Positions 8,175-15,582 of a stretch of 19,296 bases of DNA are shown here, one piece after another (positions within the stretch are counted from its first letter, which is position 1; the number at the start of each line of letters is the position of its first letter). The notes under the pieces are model-generated. The model was given only the letters and a program-made list of their open reading frames with translations, ran no database searches and had not been told where the DNA came from. The position numbers and the translations under genes were made by a program. The DNA lies in the NCBI GenBank assembly GCA_015489055.1, contig WFMO01000094.1:1-19296 (forward strand), written 5' to 3'. Source of the DNA: Helicobacteraceae bacterium (lineage in GTDB: Bacteria > Campylobacterota > Campylobacteria > Campylobacterales > Sulfurimonadaceae).

Positions 8175-9179
8175 ATGAAAAAAATCTTTATAATGCTCTT
8201 TTTATTTTTAAATTTCTACACTGTGCTTGACGCACAACAGATTTCATTTCAGATGTATAATGATTATTTTGCAGGAACAGATAAGCTTTTTACAAACGGT
8301 ATTGGAGTTAGTTGGCTAGATAATACATATCGCAACCGACAGCCAAATAAAACTGCTAGTTACAGTAAACATGCCTTTAAATTATTGCATTTTTTACATT
8401 TAGCCAAACAAAATTCTACTAAAAATTACACAGCAGGCATTAGTCTCTCTCAAATCATGATAACACCTCCAGATACATCTAAAACCATTCCTCAATATAA
8501 TCATATGCCATATGCCGGTTATCTTGGTTTGTCTATGTTTGCATTTAAGTGGGATGAAAATAGCTACAATGAGTATCGTATCACTTTTGGAGTTGTTGGA
8601 CATCAAGCAGGAGCGGCATTTGTTCAGAAAAACTTTCATCATCTAATCGGCGATACAATTCCTCAAGGATGGGATACGCAGATAAAAACACGCTGGATTA
8701 TCAATATATTGGCAGCAAAAGGGTATAAAACATGGTCAAAAAACTATAATAATCAATATGCCATGGATTGGACAAATCATTACGGCGCACAACTAGGCAA
8801 CAATAAAATAGATACATTTGCTAATACAATGTTTACAATAGGGCATAATTATATTCAAAATTTTAATATGCATTATCCATATTTAAAAGAAGATATCTCT
8901 CTTATTAATCCAGGAAAATTACACCATGGGTTTGGCTATGACTTTAGCCTAGGGATAACAGGCGAAGCATTGGCATATTCGTATATACTAAGAGAGGCTC
9001 AGCACGAAGGATACAATACGCAAGAAAACAATCTCAATATTATATTATTTGCAGGAACAGAGCTTTTTTTTGGCAATAATCAAACATTTTCATTTTTTTA
9101 TCAAGCGCAGTCACCGTACGATAGGCATGAAAAACGTTTTGATGTTATAGGCAGTTTTGTATATTCATACAGGTTTTAG
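8175..9179 (+). CDS. lpxR: LpxR-family lipid A 3'-O-deacylase (DUF2219)
   Basis: LpxR is an outer-membrane beta-barrel enzyme that removes the 3'-linked acyl chains from lipid A, softening innate immune recognition and changing membrane packing. H. pylori has a homologue. The 334-residue product starts with a signal peptide, with likely cleavage after A20 (LDA/QQ). Family marks follow: MYND with N29 and D30 (mature N9/D10, which match the active-site numbering I recall for Salmonella LpxR), FTNGIGVSW (39-47), MPYAGYLG (111-118), GVVGHQAG, NFHHLIG with the probable catalytic histidine at 155/156, and PQGWDTQ (163-169). The chain ends in aromatic SYRF, a typical barrel terminus. AAGG precedes the ATG. 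It lies 40 bp behind the diiron-protein gene. Confidence 0.82.
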   Translation: MKKIFIMLFLFLNFYTVLDAQQISFQMYNDYFAGTDKLFTNGIGVSWLDNTYRNRQPNKTASYSKHAFKLLHFLHLAKQNSTKNYTAGISLSQIMITPPDTSKTIPQYNHMPYAGYLGLSMFAFKWDENSYNEYRITFGVVGHQAGAAFVQKNFHHLIGDTIPQGWDTQIKTRWIINILAAKGYKTWSKNYNNQYAMDWTNHYGAQLGNNKIDTFANTMFTIGHNYIQNFNMHYPYLKEDISLINPGKLHHGFGYDFSLGITGEALAYSYILREAQHEGYNTQENNLNIILFAGTELFFGNNQTFSFFYQAQSPYDRHEKRFDVIGSFVYSYRF

Positions 9180-9216
9180 TTTTTATATATCGCTTAAACA
9201 TTAATTAAAGCTTTAT

Positions 9217-9226
9217 TGTGTATAAT
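9217..9226 (+). promoter_or_regulatory. Promoter of rplU-rpmA
   Basis: TATAAT at 9221-9226, preceded by TGTG, lies 42 bp before the rplU start. The -35 zone is AT-rich with no clear hexamer. The 10-mer TATAATTGCA is identical to the one at the efflux-operon promoter (1781-1790). Confidence 0.6.
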
Positions 9227-9268
9227 TGCAAACTTTTTAGATACTTATTTAGATTTTAAGGAAGCGCA

Positions 9269-9577
9269 ATGTACGCAATCATCAAAAACGGTGGAAAACA
9301 ATATAAAGTTCAAGAAGGTGATATTTTATCATTTGATAAAATGAGCCTTGAACCAAAAGCCACTATTGAAATTAAGGAAGTTTTAGCTGTTAATTCAGGG
9401 GAACTAAAGACCGGCACCCCTTACGTTGAGGGTGCTGTTGTAACTGCAGAAGTTATTAATGAAGGACGCGATAAAAAAGTGGTAATCTTCAAAAAGCGTC
9501 GCCGTAAAGACAGCAAAGTTAAACGAGGGTTTAGAAGAGATTTTACACGTGTTCGCATCATTAAAATTGCAGCATAA
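9269..9577 (+). CDS. rplU: 50S ribosomal protein L21
   Basis: L21 is a 23S rRNA-binding protein of the large subunit. The 102-residue length and the start [14 protein letters not shown] are diagnostic. The basic stretch [20 protein letters not shown] (about 74-93) is the rRNA-binding KKRR...R...TR block of the family. The ATG has AAGGAAG upstream. rpmA follows after 26 bp, the usual L21-L27 pairing, and the pair ends at a terminator. Confidence 0.97.
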   Translation: MYAIIKNGGKQYKVQEGDILSFDKMSLEPKATIEIKEVLAVNSGELKTGTPYVEGAVVTAEVINEGRDKKVVIFKKRRRKDSKVKRGFRRDFTRVRIIKIAA

Positions 9578-9603
9578 TTTATTAAACACAGAAGGAGAAT
9601 AGT

Positions 9604-9861
9604 ATGGCTCATAAAAAAGGTCAAGGTAGTACTCAGAATAATCGTGATTCAGCAGGACGCAGGTTAGGTGTGAAAAAATTTGGTGGTGAGAGTGTTAGAG
9701 CCGGTAATATTATTATCCGCCAACGCGGAACAAAAATTCATCCTGGTAAAAATATAGGCATGGGAAAAGATCATACTCTTTTTGCTTTAATAGACGGAGT
9801 TGTAACTTTTGAGCGTAAAGATAAAACAAGAAAACAAGTTTCAATTATTCCTACCGCATAA
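9604..9861 (+). CDS. rpmA: 50S ribosomal protein L27
   Basis: L27 lies near the peptidyl-transferase centre. The 85-residue product begins [16 protein letters not shown], the conserved N-terminal tail in a form that needs no processing (the Firmicutes-type cleavable extension is absent). [12 protein letters not shown] and [20 protein letters not shown] are family signatures. AGAAGGAGA lies upstream of the ATG. Confidence 0.97.
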   Translation: MAHKKGQGSTQNNRDSAGRRLGVKKFGGESVRAGNIIIRQRGTKIHPGKNIGMGKDHTLFALIDGVVTFERKDKTRKQVSIIPTA

Positions 9862-9867
9862 CTCCAT

Positions 9868-9902
9868 TGTACAACCGCTATAGTTTTGCGGTTATACATT
9901 TT
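9868..9902 (+). terminator. Intrinsic terminator after rpmA
   Basis: The stem TGTA-c-AACCGC (9868-9878) pairs with GCGGTT-a-TACA (9888-9898), with one internal mismatch and a 9-base loop, followed by TTTT (9899-9902). It starts 7 bp after the rpmA stop, so it should end the L21-L27 transcript and separate it from obg. Confidence 0.75.
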
Positions 9903-9962
9903 CATCGACTTGCGTTACTAGTTTGCTTTTTAATATTTTCAATTTTTAATAGTTTATTTTAT

Positions 9963-9974
9963 CTTACATGTAAG
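9963..9974. repeat. Palindrome CTTACATGTAAG upstream of obg
   Basis: This is a perfect 12-bp palindrome in the rpmA-obg spacer, directly before a -35-like TTGACT. The same 12-mer recurs inside proB (11802-11813), and the core TTACATGTAA recurs inside parB (14977-14986). Confidence 0.5.
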
Positions 9975-9977
9975 TTA

Positions 9978-10006
9978 TTGACTTTATTTATTATAGTGCT
10001 TCATAT
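9978..10006 (+). promoter_or_regulatory. Putative promoter of obg
   Basis: TTGACT (9978-9983) and TCATAT (10001-10006) are 17 bp apart. TATAGT at 9992-9997 is an alternative -10. Some promoter is needed here because a terminator precedes it. The rest of the 189-bp spacer shows no gene. Confidence 0.4.
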
Positions 10007-10050
10007 CGGCTAAGTAAAATTTATACTTAAAAATTGTACAAGGATTTTTT

Positions 10051-11154
10051 ATGTTTATTGATAACGTTGAGCTTAAAGTTTCATCAGGAAAAGGTGGAGC
10101 AGGCTGTGTTTCGTTTCGTCGTGAAAAATTTGTTGTAAATGGTGGTCCAGACGGTGGTGACGGCGGTAAGGGCGGTGATGTTTGGTTTAAATGTGATAAT
10201 AACACGCACACGCTGTCTCGTTTTCAGCGTAATATGCATATTAAAGCTGAAAACGGTAAGCCCGGCTCTAGCTACAATATGAGCGGTAAGTCTGGACAAA
10301 AGCAGGTAATTATTGTACCGCCTGGTACTCAAATTATTGATGTTCAAAATAATGAGGTTATTTTCGATATGCTTATTGATGGCGAAGAGAAGCTATTACT
10401 AAAGGGCGGTAAAGGAGGGCTTGGTAACACTCATTTTAAGTCTTCTACAAAACAAAGACCTACATATGCTCAACCCGGAGAAGCAGGACAGACTAAGGAT
10501 GTTCGCTTAGAGCTGAAATTGATTGCAGATGTCGGTTTGGTTGGATTTCCCAATGTTGGTAAGTCAACTTTGATTTCTACACTCTCTAATGCACGACCTG
10601 AAATTGCAAATTATGAGTTTACGACTCTTACGCCAAAATTGGGTCAAGTAAATATCGGTGATTATGAATCATTTATAATGGCAGATATTCCAGGAATTAT
10701 CACAGGAGCTAGCGATGGAAAAGGGCTGGGTATAAAGTTTTTGCGTCATATTGAAAGAACAAATATAGTGCTGTTTATGATTGATTTGGCATCATATCGT
10801 GATTTGTCACAGCAGTATAGTACGCTAAAACAAGAAATATCTAAATTTTCTGCTAAATTAGCCGGAAGCAAATTTGCCATAGCATTAACAAGAGCTGATA
10901 TATTGTCTCAAGAAGCAAGAGTCGAGGCAACCAAGAAGTTTATTCAATCACTGCAACTGCATCCAAGCGAGACGGATGATTTTGGATTTGATGAAAGTTT
11001 ACCCTACTTTGTACAGTCTTTTGCTGATGAAGAGTTGGGCTACAATGCAAAGGAGCCATATTTTATAATAGCTATATCAGCAGCGGCAAATATTAATATT
11101 AGTCCGTTAAAACATGCTTTATTTAATCTTGTGCATACAGATAAACAGCTATGA
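10051..11154 (+). CDS. obg: GTPase Obg, large ribosomal subunit assembly
   Basis: Obg (ObgE/CgtA) is an essential GTPase that binds the 50S subunit and links ribosome assembly to growth state. The 367-residue product has the glycine-rich N-terminal Obg domain ([15 protein letters not shown] at 13-27; [14 protein letters not shown] at 31-44; GGKGGLGN). The G domain follows: G1 GFPNVGKS (165-172), the TT of switch I (191-192), G3 DIPG (212-215), and G5 ISA (342-344). G4 reads TRAD (280-283) instead of the canonical NKxD, although the specificity aspartate is kept. A short C-terminus replaces the longer tails of some species. It overlaps proB by 4 bp (ATGA). Note that AAGG precedes the start in AAGGATTTTTTATG. 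Confidence 0.95.
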   Translation: MFIDNVELKVSSGKGGAGCVSFRREKFVVNGGPDGGDGGKGGDVWFKCDNNTHTLSRFQRNMHIKAENGKPGSSYNMSGKSGQKQVIIVPPGTQIIDVQNNEVIFDMLIDGEEKLLLKGGKGGLGNTHFKSSTKQRPTYAQPGEAGQTKDVRLELKLIADVGLVGFPNVGKSTLISTLSNARPEIANYEFTTLTPKLGQVNIGDYESFIMADIPGIITGASDGKGLGIKFLRHIERTNIVLFMIDLASYRDLSQQYSTLKQEISKFSAKLAGSKFAIALTRADILSQEARVEATKKFIQSLQLHPSETDDFGFDESLPYFVQSFADEELGYNAKEPYFIIAISAAANINISPLKHALFNLVHTDKQL

Positions 11155-11918
11155 GCCGTATTGTTCTTAAGGTGGGTAGTGCCATTTTGTCTGAAAACAT
11201 GCAGATATCCAGTACTATGATTAGTAATATTGTTAGCCTTATTTTAGATTTAAAACAAAAATATGAAGTTGTATTGGTTTCTTCTGGAGCAGTTTTAGCC
11301 GGTTATTCACAATTAAAGCTAGATAAAAGTGTTTTAGAAAACAAGCAGGCGTTAGCAGCTATCGGACAACCTTTGCTGATGAATAAATTTCGTCTGGAGT
11401 TTGCTAAGTATGGCCAGGTACCGGCACAAATTTTATTAACAGCATCCAATTTAAATACTCCTGCGCAAAACCAAAAAATCAAAAATACTCTCAATGTCTT
11501 ATTACAACAAGATATTATTCCAATTGTTAATGAAAATGATGCTACGGCGGTTGAAGAGTTGGTAGTAGGAGATAATGACCAGTTATCGGCATATCTGGCT
11601 TGCAGTATTGAGGCTGATATGCTGGTTATATTATCAGATATAGATGCTTATTATGATAGCGATCCGCATAAAAACAGTAACGCTAAAGCATATAAAAAAG
11701 TTGAGAATATTAGCAAACAGGAGTTAGACCAACTTAAGTCTCCAAATCATGATTTTGCAACAGGTGGAATAGTAACAAAACTAAAAGCCGCATCATATAT
11801 GCTTACATGTAAGCGTCAAATGTTTCTAGCAAGTGGATTTGACTTAGAGAATGTGCGCTCTTTTTTACTGGATAATCAACAAACAAACGGCACTTTATTT
11901 TCTAAAAGTAAGGGATAG
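11151..11918 (+). CDS. proB: Glutamate 5-kinase, short form without PUA domain
   Basis: ProB phosphorylates glutamate with ATP, the first step of proline synthesis. At 255 residues it holds only the amino-acid kinase domain; the C-terminal PUA domain of the E. coli-type enzyme (367 residues) is absent, as in relatives. Motifs seen: KVGSAIL at the N-terminus (phosphate loop), [34 protein letters not shown] (glutamate and proline-feedback region), LSDIDAYY and [13 protein letters not shown] (nucleotide and Mg region). It starts inside the obg stop region (ATGA) and fmt follows after 2 bp. Inside it lies the palindrome GCTTACATGTAAGC (11801-11814). Confidence 0.92.
   Translation: MSRIVLKVGSAILSENMQISSTMISNIVSLILDLKQKYEVVLVSSGAVLAGYSQLKLDKSVLENKQALAAIGQPLLMNKFRLEFAKYGQVPAQILLTASNLNTPAQNQKIKNTLNVLLQQDIIPIVNENDATAVEELVVGDNDQLSAYLACSIEADMLVILSDIDAYYDSDPHKNSNAKAYKKVENISKQELDQLKSPNHDFATGGIVTKLKAASYMLTCKRQMFLASGFDLENVRSFLLDNQQTNGTLFSKSKG
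11801..11814. repeat. 14-bp palindrome inside proB
   Basis: GCTTACATGTAAGC is a perfect palindrome. It contains the same CTTACATGTAAG 12-mer found upstream of obg at 9963-9974. Confidence 0.5.
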
Positions 11919-11920
11919 TT

Positions 11921-12829
11921 ATGAAAGTTATATTTATGGGTACGCCACCTTATGCAGATGAGATATTAAAAACACTTTTACTGCAAAATAATATTGAAAT
12001 AGTAGGTGTTTATACACAGCCTGACAAACCGGTAGGCAGAAAGCATGTGGTTACGCCATCAGCGGTTAAAATTACAGCAAAAAAACATAATCTAGATATT
12101 TATCAGCCTAATAACCTAAAAGATACTTCTAGTATCAATGAGTTTTTAAAACTAAAGTGCGATTATGTTGTTGTGGCGGCATATGGACAGATTTTACCAC
12201 AACAAATTTTAAATCACGCTCCATGTATAAATCTTCATGCATCTATCTTGCCAAAATATAGAGGTGCTAGTCCTATTCAGGAGGCTATCTTAAACAATGA
12301 TAAGCGGACTGGCGTAACTGCTATGAAAATGAATAAAGGTTTAGATACCGGTGATATTATTAAAATTAGCTCAACTTTTATAAAACCGGGCGAAATGGTG
12401 CAGTCTTTGTATGATAGATTAACAAAGATCGCATGTAAGCTTACCGTGGATGTATTGCATGATTATCACTTATATACACCTATGGCTCAAGATAATCTTA
12501 CAGCATCATATTGCGGTAAAATAACAAAACAAGACGGCCTTGTAGATTTTGATAATGCAATGACCATATACAATAAATATAGAGCTTTTGAGCCATGGCC
12601 GGGTATCTATTTGCAAAGTGGATTGAAATTAAAAGCTCTTGATTTATACGATGCTACACAAATTCATAACAAGGGCCAGATATTGGCGGTTGAAAATAAA
12701 TATATCATTGTCGGATGCAAGATTGGTTCTGTTAAAATATATAAAGTACAGCCGGCATCGAAAAAAGAGATGGATATTATCTCCTATATTAACGGAAGGC
12801 GCTTGGGTTGTGAAGATTATCTGTCTTGA
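11921..12829 (+). CDS. fmt: Methionyl-tRNA formyltransferase
   Basis: Fmt transfers a formyl group from 10-formyl-THF to initiator Met-tRNA. The 302-residue length is close to normal (about 310). The N-terminus MKVIFMGTP and QPDKPVGR (33-40) are family marks. The catalytic trio is N104 and H106 in INLHASILPKYRG and D142 in LDTGDI. The ATG has AAGGGATAG upstream. The last 20 bp overlap the proposed birA start. Confidence 0.94.
   Translation: MKVIFMGTPPYADEILKTLLLQNNIEIVGVYTQPDKPVGRKHVVTPSAVKITAKKHNLDIYQPNNLKDTSSINEFLKLKCDYVVVAAYGQILPQQILNHAPCINLHASILPKYRGASPIQEAILNNDKRTGVTAMKMNKGLDTGDIIKISSTFIKPGEMVQSLYDRLTKIACKLTVDVLHDYHLYTPMAQDNLTASYCGKITKQDGLVDFDNAMTIYNKYRAFEPWPGIYLQSGLKLKALDLYDATQIHNKGQILAVENKYIIVGCKIGSVKIYKVQPASKKEMDIISYINGRRLGCEDYLS
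12794..12799 (+). promoter_or_regulatory. Ribosome-binding site supporting a GTG start for birA
   Basis: GGAAGG lies inside the fmt coding region, 10 bases before GTG 12810. It is the only good site near the point where biotin-ligase homology begins. Confidence 0.5.
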
Positions 12830-13445
12830 TGTTGTTGATTCTACACAAGCCTATCTGATTGACGCTGTTTTAAATAAGCAATTATTTGCTCCTGTCGCAG
12901 TATCGGCAAAGATTCAACATCAGGGAAAAGGCAGCCGTGGAAATGACTGGATAAGTAAAGAAGGGAACCTATTTTTGTCTTTTGCGATACCAGCAAGCAT
13001 GCTTCCGCAAGACTTAAAAATAGAATCCTCATCTATTTATTTATCATATATACTAAAAGAGGTGTTACAAGAATTAGGTTCTAATGTATGGTTAAAATGG
13101 CCTAATGATTTTTATTTGGATGATAAAAAAATAGGTGGTACACTTGTTCAGTTTAAGAAAGATATTCTTATTTGTGGCATCGGATTAAATATTAAATATG
13201 CACCAGATGGCTTTAGCCTTTTAGATATACAATGCAGTAAGACAGAAATTATTAACTCTTATTTCACTAAATTGGAAAAAAAACTTTCATGGAAGTATAT
13301 TTTTAGCAAATATAGGTTAGAATTTGACAAAAGCAAAATATATTTTTCGCATTTTAGAAATCATCTTATTTCATTAAAAGATGCTTCGTTGCTAGATGAT
13401 GGTTCTATTTTGTGTGAGGGGGAAAGGATGTTTAGCATAAGATGA
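12810..13445 (+). CDS. birA: Biotin--[acetyl-CoA-carboxylase] ligase, catalytic core only
   Basis: This enzyme activates biotin to biotinyl-AMP and attaches it to the biotin carboxyl carrier protein. Starting at GTG 12810 it is 211 residues. Family motifs: LDVVDSTQ (6-13), the biotinyl-AMP loop HQGKGSRGNDW (37-47, corresponding to GRGRRGR.W), LKWPND (95-100), KKIGGTLVQ (106-114) with the catalytic-region lysine, and GIGLNI (123-128). There is no N-terminal helix-turn-helix, so it is not expected to act as the biotin repressor. An in-frame ATG at 12639 would add 57 residues that only read fmt in another frame and carry no homology, so it is rejected. It overlaps fmt by 20 bp and parA by 4 bp. 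Confidence 0.85.
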   Translation: MKIICLDVVDSTQAYLIDAVLNKQLFAPVAVSAKIQHQGKGSRGNDWISKEGNLFLSFAIPASMLPQDLKIESSSIYLSYILKEVLQELGSNVWLKWPNDFYLDDKKIGGTLVQFKKDILICGIGLNIKYAPDGFSLLDIQCSKTEIINSYFTKLEKKLSWKYIFSKYRLEFDKSKIYFSHFRNHLISLKDASLLDDGSILCEGERMFSIR

Positions 13446-14224
13446 GCGAAATTATTGTTATAGCAAATCAAAAAGGTGGTGTAGGCAAAACTACAACTGC
13501 CGTAAATCTAGCCGCATCATTAGCAGTTGCCGAAAAAAAAGTCTTACTTATAGATGCTGATCCACAGGCTAATGCGACAACTTCGTTAGGATTTCATCGC
13601 AATGATTATGAATTTAATGTATACCATGTATTAATTGGTGCTAAAAAATTAAAAGATATCATTCTTAAATCAAATCTTCCCTCGCTCCATTTAGCACCGT
13701 CTAATATAGGCTTAGTCGGTATCGAAAAAGAGTATTATGAAGCTAATAACGTACAAGGAAGAGAGTTAGTCTTAAAGCAAGCAATCGAACTTGTAAAAAA
13801 AGATTATGAATATATTATTATTGATTCTCCTCCCGCTTTGGGGCCGATGACTATTAATGCGCTTTCCGCATCTAATTCTATTATTATTCCCATACAATGT
13901 GAATTTTTTGCATTAGAGGGGTTGGCGCAGCTTTTAAATACTGTCAGACTCATAAGAAAAACAATCAATCCGACACTAAGTATCAGAGGATTTTTACCTA
14001 CAATGTTTAGCGCACAAAACAATCTTTCAAAGCAGGTTTTTGCAGATTTAAGACAACATTTTCAAAGTAAATTATTTAAAGACGGAGAAAACAAATTTAT
14101 CGTTATTCCAAGAAATGTTAAACTTGCAGAATCTCCATCTTTTGGAAAACCAGCAATTCTTTATGACGTCAAATCTAAAGGTTCTGTTGCATATCAAGAC
14201 TTAGCACAAGCGATTATAGCATGA
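13442..14224 (+). CDS. parA: Chromosome partitioning ATPase ParA (Soj type)
   Basis: ParA ATPases form a nucleoid-bound gradient that moves ParB-parS complexes and so segregate the replication origin. The 260-residue product starts almost directly at the deviant Walker A motif KGGVGKTT (11-18), with the signature lysine K11 and K16, followed by Walker B-like LLIDADPQAN (35-44, D38 and D40). IIDSPPALG in mid-protein is the second conserved aspartate loop. It lacks an N-terminal DNA-binding domain, so it is the small chromosomal (Soj) type. It overlaps birA and parB by 4 bp each (ATGA both times), implying translational coupling and matched ParA:ParB dosage. Confidence 0.95.
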   Translation: MSEIIVIANQKGGVGKTTTAVNLAASLAVAEKKVLLIDADPQANATTSLGFHRNDYEFNVYHVLIGAKKLKDIILKSNLPSLHLAPSNIGLVGIEKEYYEANNVQGRELVLKQAIELVKKDYEYIIIDSPPALGPMTINALSASNSIIIPIQCEFFALEGLAQLLNTVRLIRKTINPTLSIRGFLPTMFSAQNNLSKQVFADLRQHFQSKLFKDGENKFIVIPRNVKLAESPSFGKPAILYDVKSKGSVAYQDLAQAIIA

Positions 14225-15066
14225 GTAAAGCAAAGGCATTAGGCAGAGGACTAGAAGCGCTACTAGGCGAGATGGGTGATGCGTATGAAAATGAACTGCC
14301 CCAGCATAATTCAGTTATGGATATAGAGCTCAAACACATACGTCCTAATCCGTTTCAACCGCGAAAACATTTTGATGAGGCTTCGCTTGCAGAACTAGGT
14401 GAATCAATCAAAAATGATGGATTGCTGCAGCCTGTGGTTGTTACACAGGATATTGACGGATTTGTGTTAATCTCTGGAGAAAGGCGAGTTAGAGCCTCTA
14501 AGCTGGTTAAATTAAAAAGCATTCGAGCTATTTTGATTAATGTAGATGAAGCTCAAATGCGGCAATTATCATTGATAGAAAATATTCAGCGCGACGAACT
14601 AAATGCCATAGAATTATCAGAAGCTTATCAAGAGCTTATTAAAACTCACAATATAACCCATGATGAATTGTCGCATATGATCCATAAGAGCCGTACACAT
14701 ATAACCAATACTCTAAGGCTGTTGCAGCTCTCTAGTAAAACACAAAAAGCATTGGTTGAGAAAAAGATAACGGCAGGACATGCAAGAGCATTGATAGGGC
14801 TAGATGATAAAGAGCAACAGATGATGGTAAATTCAATTATGGGTCAAAAATTAAGTGTGCGTGATGTGGAAAAAACAATTCAATCCATGAAAGTCTTGGT
14901 ATCAAAAGATGAAGACGTACAAGGTAAGGTAGAGTATGATTTCAATATTTTAAAATCATCTCTAACGCAATTAGGTTTACATGTAAAGATACAAAGGAAT
15001 AAACTGATAATTGAATTTAAAACTCAAGGAGAGATAGATACGCTAAGTTCAATATTTACAAAATAA
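14221..15066 (+). CDS. parB: Chromosome partitioning protein ParB (Spo0J type)
   Basis: ParB binds parS sites near the origin, spreads as a CTP-dependent DNA clamp and loads SMC. The 281-residue product has the ParA-interacting N-terminus (LGRGLEALLG, 8-17), the CTP-binding domain with NPFQPR (43-48) and GERRVRA (86-92), ENIQRDELN (120-128), a helix-turn-helix for parS (about 145-170, with KSRTHITNTLRLL), the ITAGHARAL segment (183-191) and a C-terminal dimerisation domain. No canonical parS (GTTTCACGTGAAAC) was seen in this window. The palindrome TTTACATGTAAA (14976-14987) lies within the gene. Confidence 0.94.
   Translation: MSKAKALGRGLEALLGEMGDAYENELPQHNSVMDIELKHIRPNPFQPRKHFDEASLAELGESIKNDGLLQPVVVTQDIDGFVLISGERRVRASKLVKLKSIRAILINVDEAQMRQLSLIENIQRDELNAIELSEAYQELIKTHNITHDELSHMIHKSRTHITNTLRLLQLSSKTQKALVEKKITAGHARALIGLDDKEQQMMVNSIMGQKLSVRDVEKTIQSMKVLVSKDEDVQGKVEYDFNILKSSLTQLGLHVKIQRNKLIIEFKTQGEIDTLSSIFTK
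14976..14987. repeat. Palindrome TTTACATGTAAA inside parB
   Basis: A perfect 12-bp palindrome sharing the TTACATGTAA core with the sites upstream of obg and inside proB. Confidence 0.45.
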
Positions 15067-15132
15067 TGTAATTATATAAAATAAAATTTAGAATTTAACT
15101 GTTGTTTCAATTTATAAACAGTATAATTACAT
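15066..15132. repeat. Nested inverted and direct repeats in parB-atpF' spacer
   Basis: ATGTAATTATA (15066-15076) and TATAATTACAT (15122-15132) are perfect 11-bp inverted repeats at the two ends of the spacer. Inside them, ACTGTT (15098-15103) and AACAGT (15117-15122) form a second pair. A direct repeat, ATAAAATTTAG, occurs at 15081-15091 and 15131-15141. The right arm includes the -10 of the ATP synthase promoter. No T-run follows, so this is not a standard terminator. Confidence 0.5.
15099..15127 (+). promoter_or_regulatory. Promoter of the ATP synthase operon
   Basis: TATAAT at 15122-15127 lies 22 bp before the first ATP synthase gene. CTGTTG at 15099-15104, 17 bp upstream, is a poor -35. 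The TATAATTACA context resembles the other strong promoters here (TATAATTGCA at 1781 and 9221). Confidence 0.55.
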
Positions 15133-15149
15133 AAAATTTAGGAGGTTTT

Positions 15150-15572
15150 ATGTTAGATATAAGTTTGTTGTTGCTTATTTCAACGGCAGTTGTATTTCTT
15201 TTGCTTATCGGCATATTAAACAATATGCTTTATAAGCCCTTAATAGGATATATGCAGCAGCGGGATTTAAGTATAAAAAACGATTTGCAAAAAGTCGTGC
15301 AAAATGAAGATGAAATAGCAAAATTAAACGCCAAAGCCGATCAAATTATCTTAGATGCCAAATATGCGGCTTTAGCCCAAAAAGAAAAGATGATTGCGCA
15401 GACTAAGCTTCTAATAGAGAAGAAGATAGAAGAAAAGCGTCTTGCATTGGCTGAAGATTATGCTAAGTTTGAAGCAAGTCTATACAAAAATAGAATTAGC
15501 TTGATTAAAGATCTGAAGAAAAAAGCACCTGTATTTAAAGCACAAATTGTTGCTAAATACAATACGCTTTAA
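15150..15572 (+). CDS. atpF': ATP synthase Fo subunit b'
   Basis: This is one of two non-identical peripheral-stalk subunits that hold F1 still against the rotor. The 140-residue product has one N-terminal membrane helix (about 4-26), then YKPLIGYMQQRD (28-39), a motif typical of b/b' subunits, and a long charged coiled coil rich in Lys, Glu and Ala. It has no extra hydrophobic leader, unlike the b subunit downstream. AGGAGG lies 4 bases before the ATG, the strongest Shine-Dalgarno match in the window. The Fo a and c genes are not next to it, consistent with the split ATP synthase loci of Campylobacterota. Confidence 0.88.
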   Translation: MLDISLLLLISTAVVFLLLIGILNNMLYKPLIGYMQQRDLSIKNDLQKVVQNEDEIAKLNAKADQIILDAKYAALAQKEKMIAQTKLLIEKKIEEKRLALAEDYAKFEASLYKNRISLIKDLKKKAPVFKAQIVAKYNTL

Positions 15573-15582
15573 AGGTACTATA

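Noticed and set aside
9064..9071. T8 run in lpxR as a phase-variation switch
   Set aside because: Runs of eight occur equally in housekeeping genes here (A8 in parA 13533-13540, birA 13276-13283, atpF 15588-15595), so it is not special, and the frame is intact.
10113..10127. parS-like GTTTCGTCGTGAAAA
   Set aside because: It matches canonical parS (GTTTCACGTGAAAC) only in part, is not palindromic, and is explained by the conserved Obg residues SFRREKF.
9984..10211. Minus-strand frame rich in proline over the rpmA-obg spacer and the start of obg
   Set aside because: The Pro/Ser-rich stretch is the antisense of the Obg glycine-rich coding repeats; no start signal or homology.
12639..12809. Longer biotin ligase starting at ATG 12639
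   Set aside because: The extra 57 residues are fmt read in another frame, with no helix-turn-helix. Biotin-ligase homology begins right after GTG 12810.
15547..15582. Longer subunit b starting at ATG 15547
   Set aside because: It overlaps atpF' and adds 12 unrelated residues before the leader. ATG 15583 has AAAGG at proper spacing.
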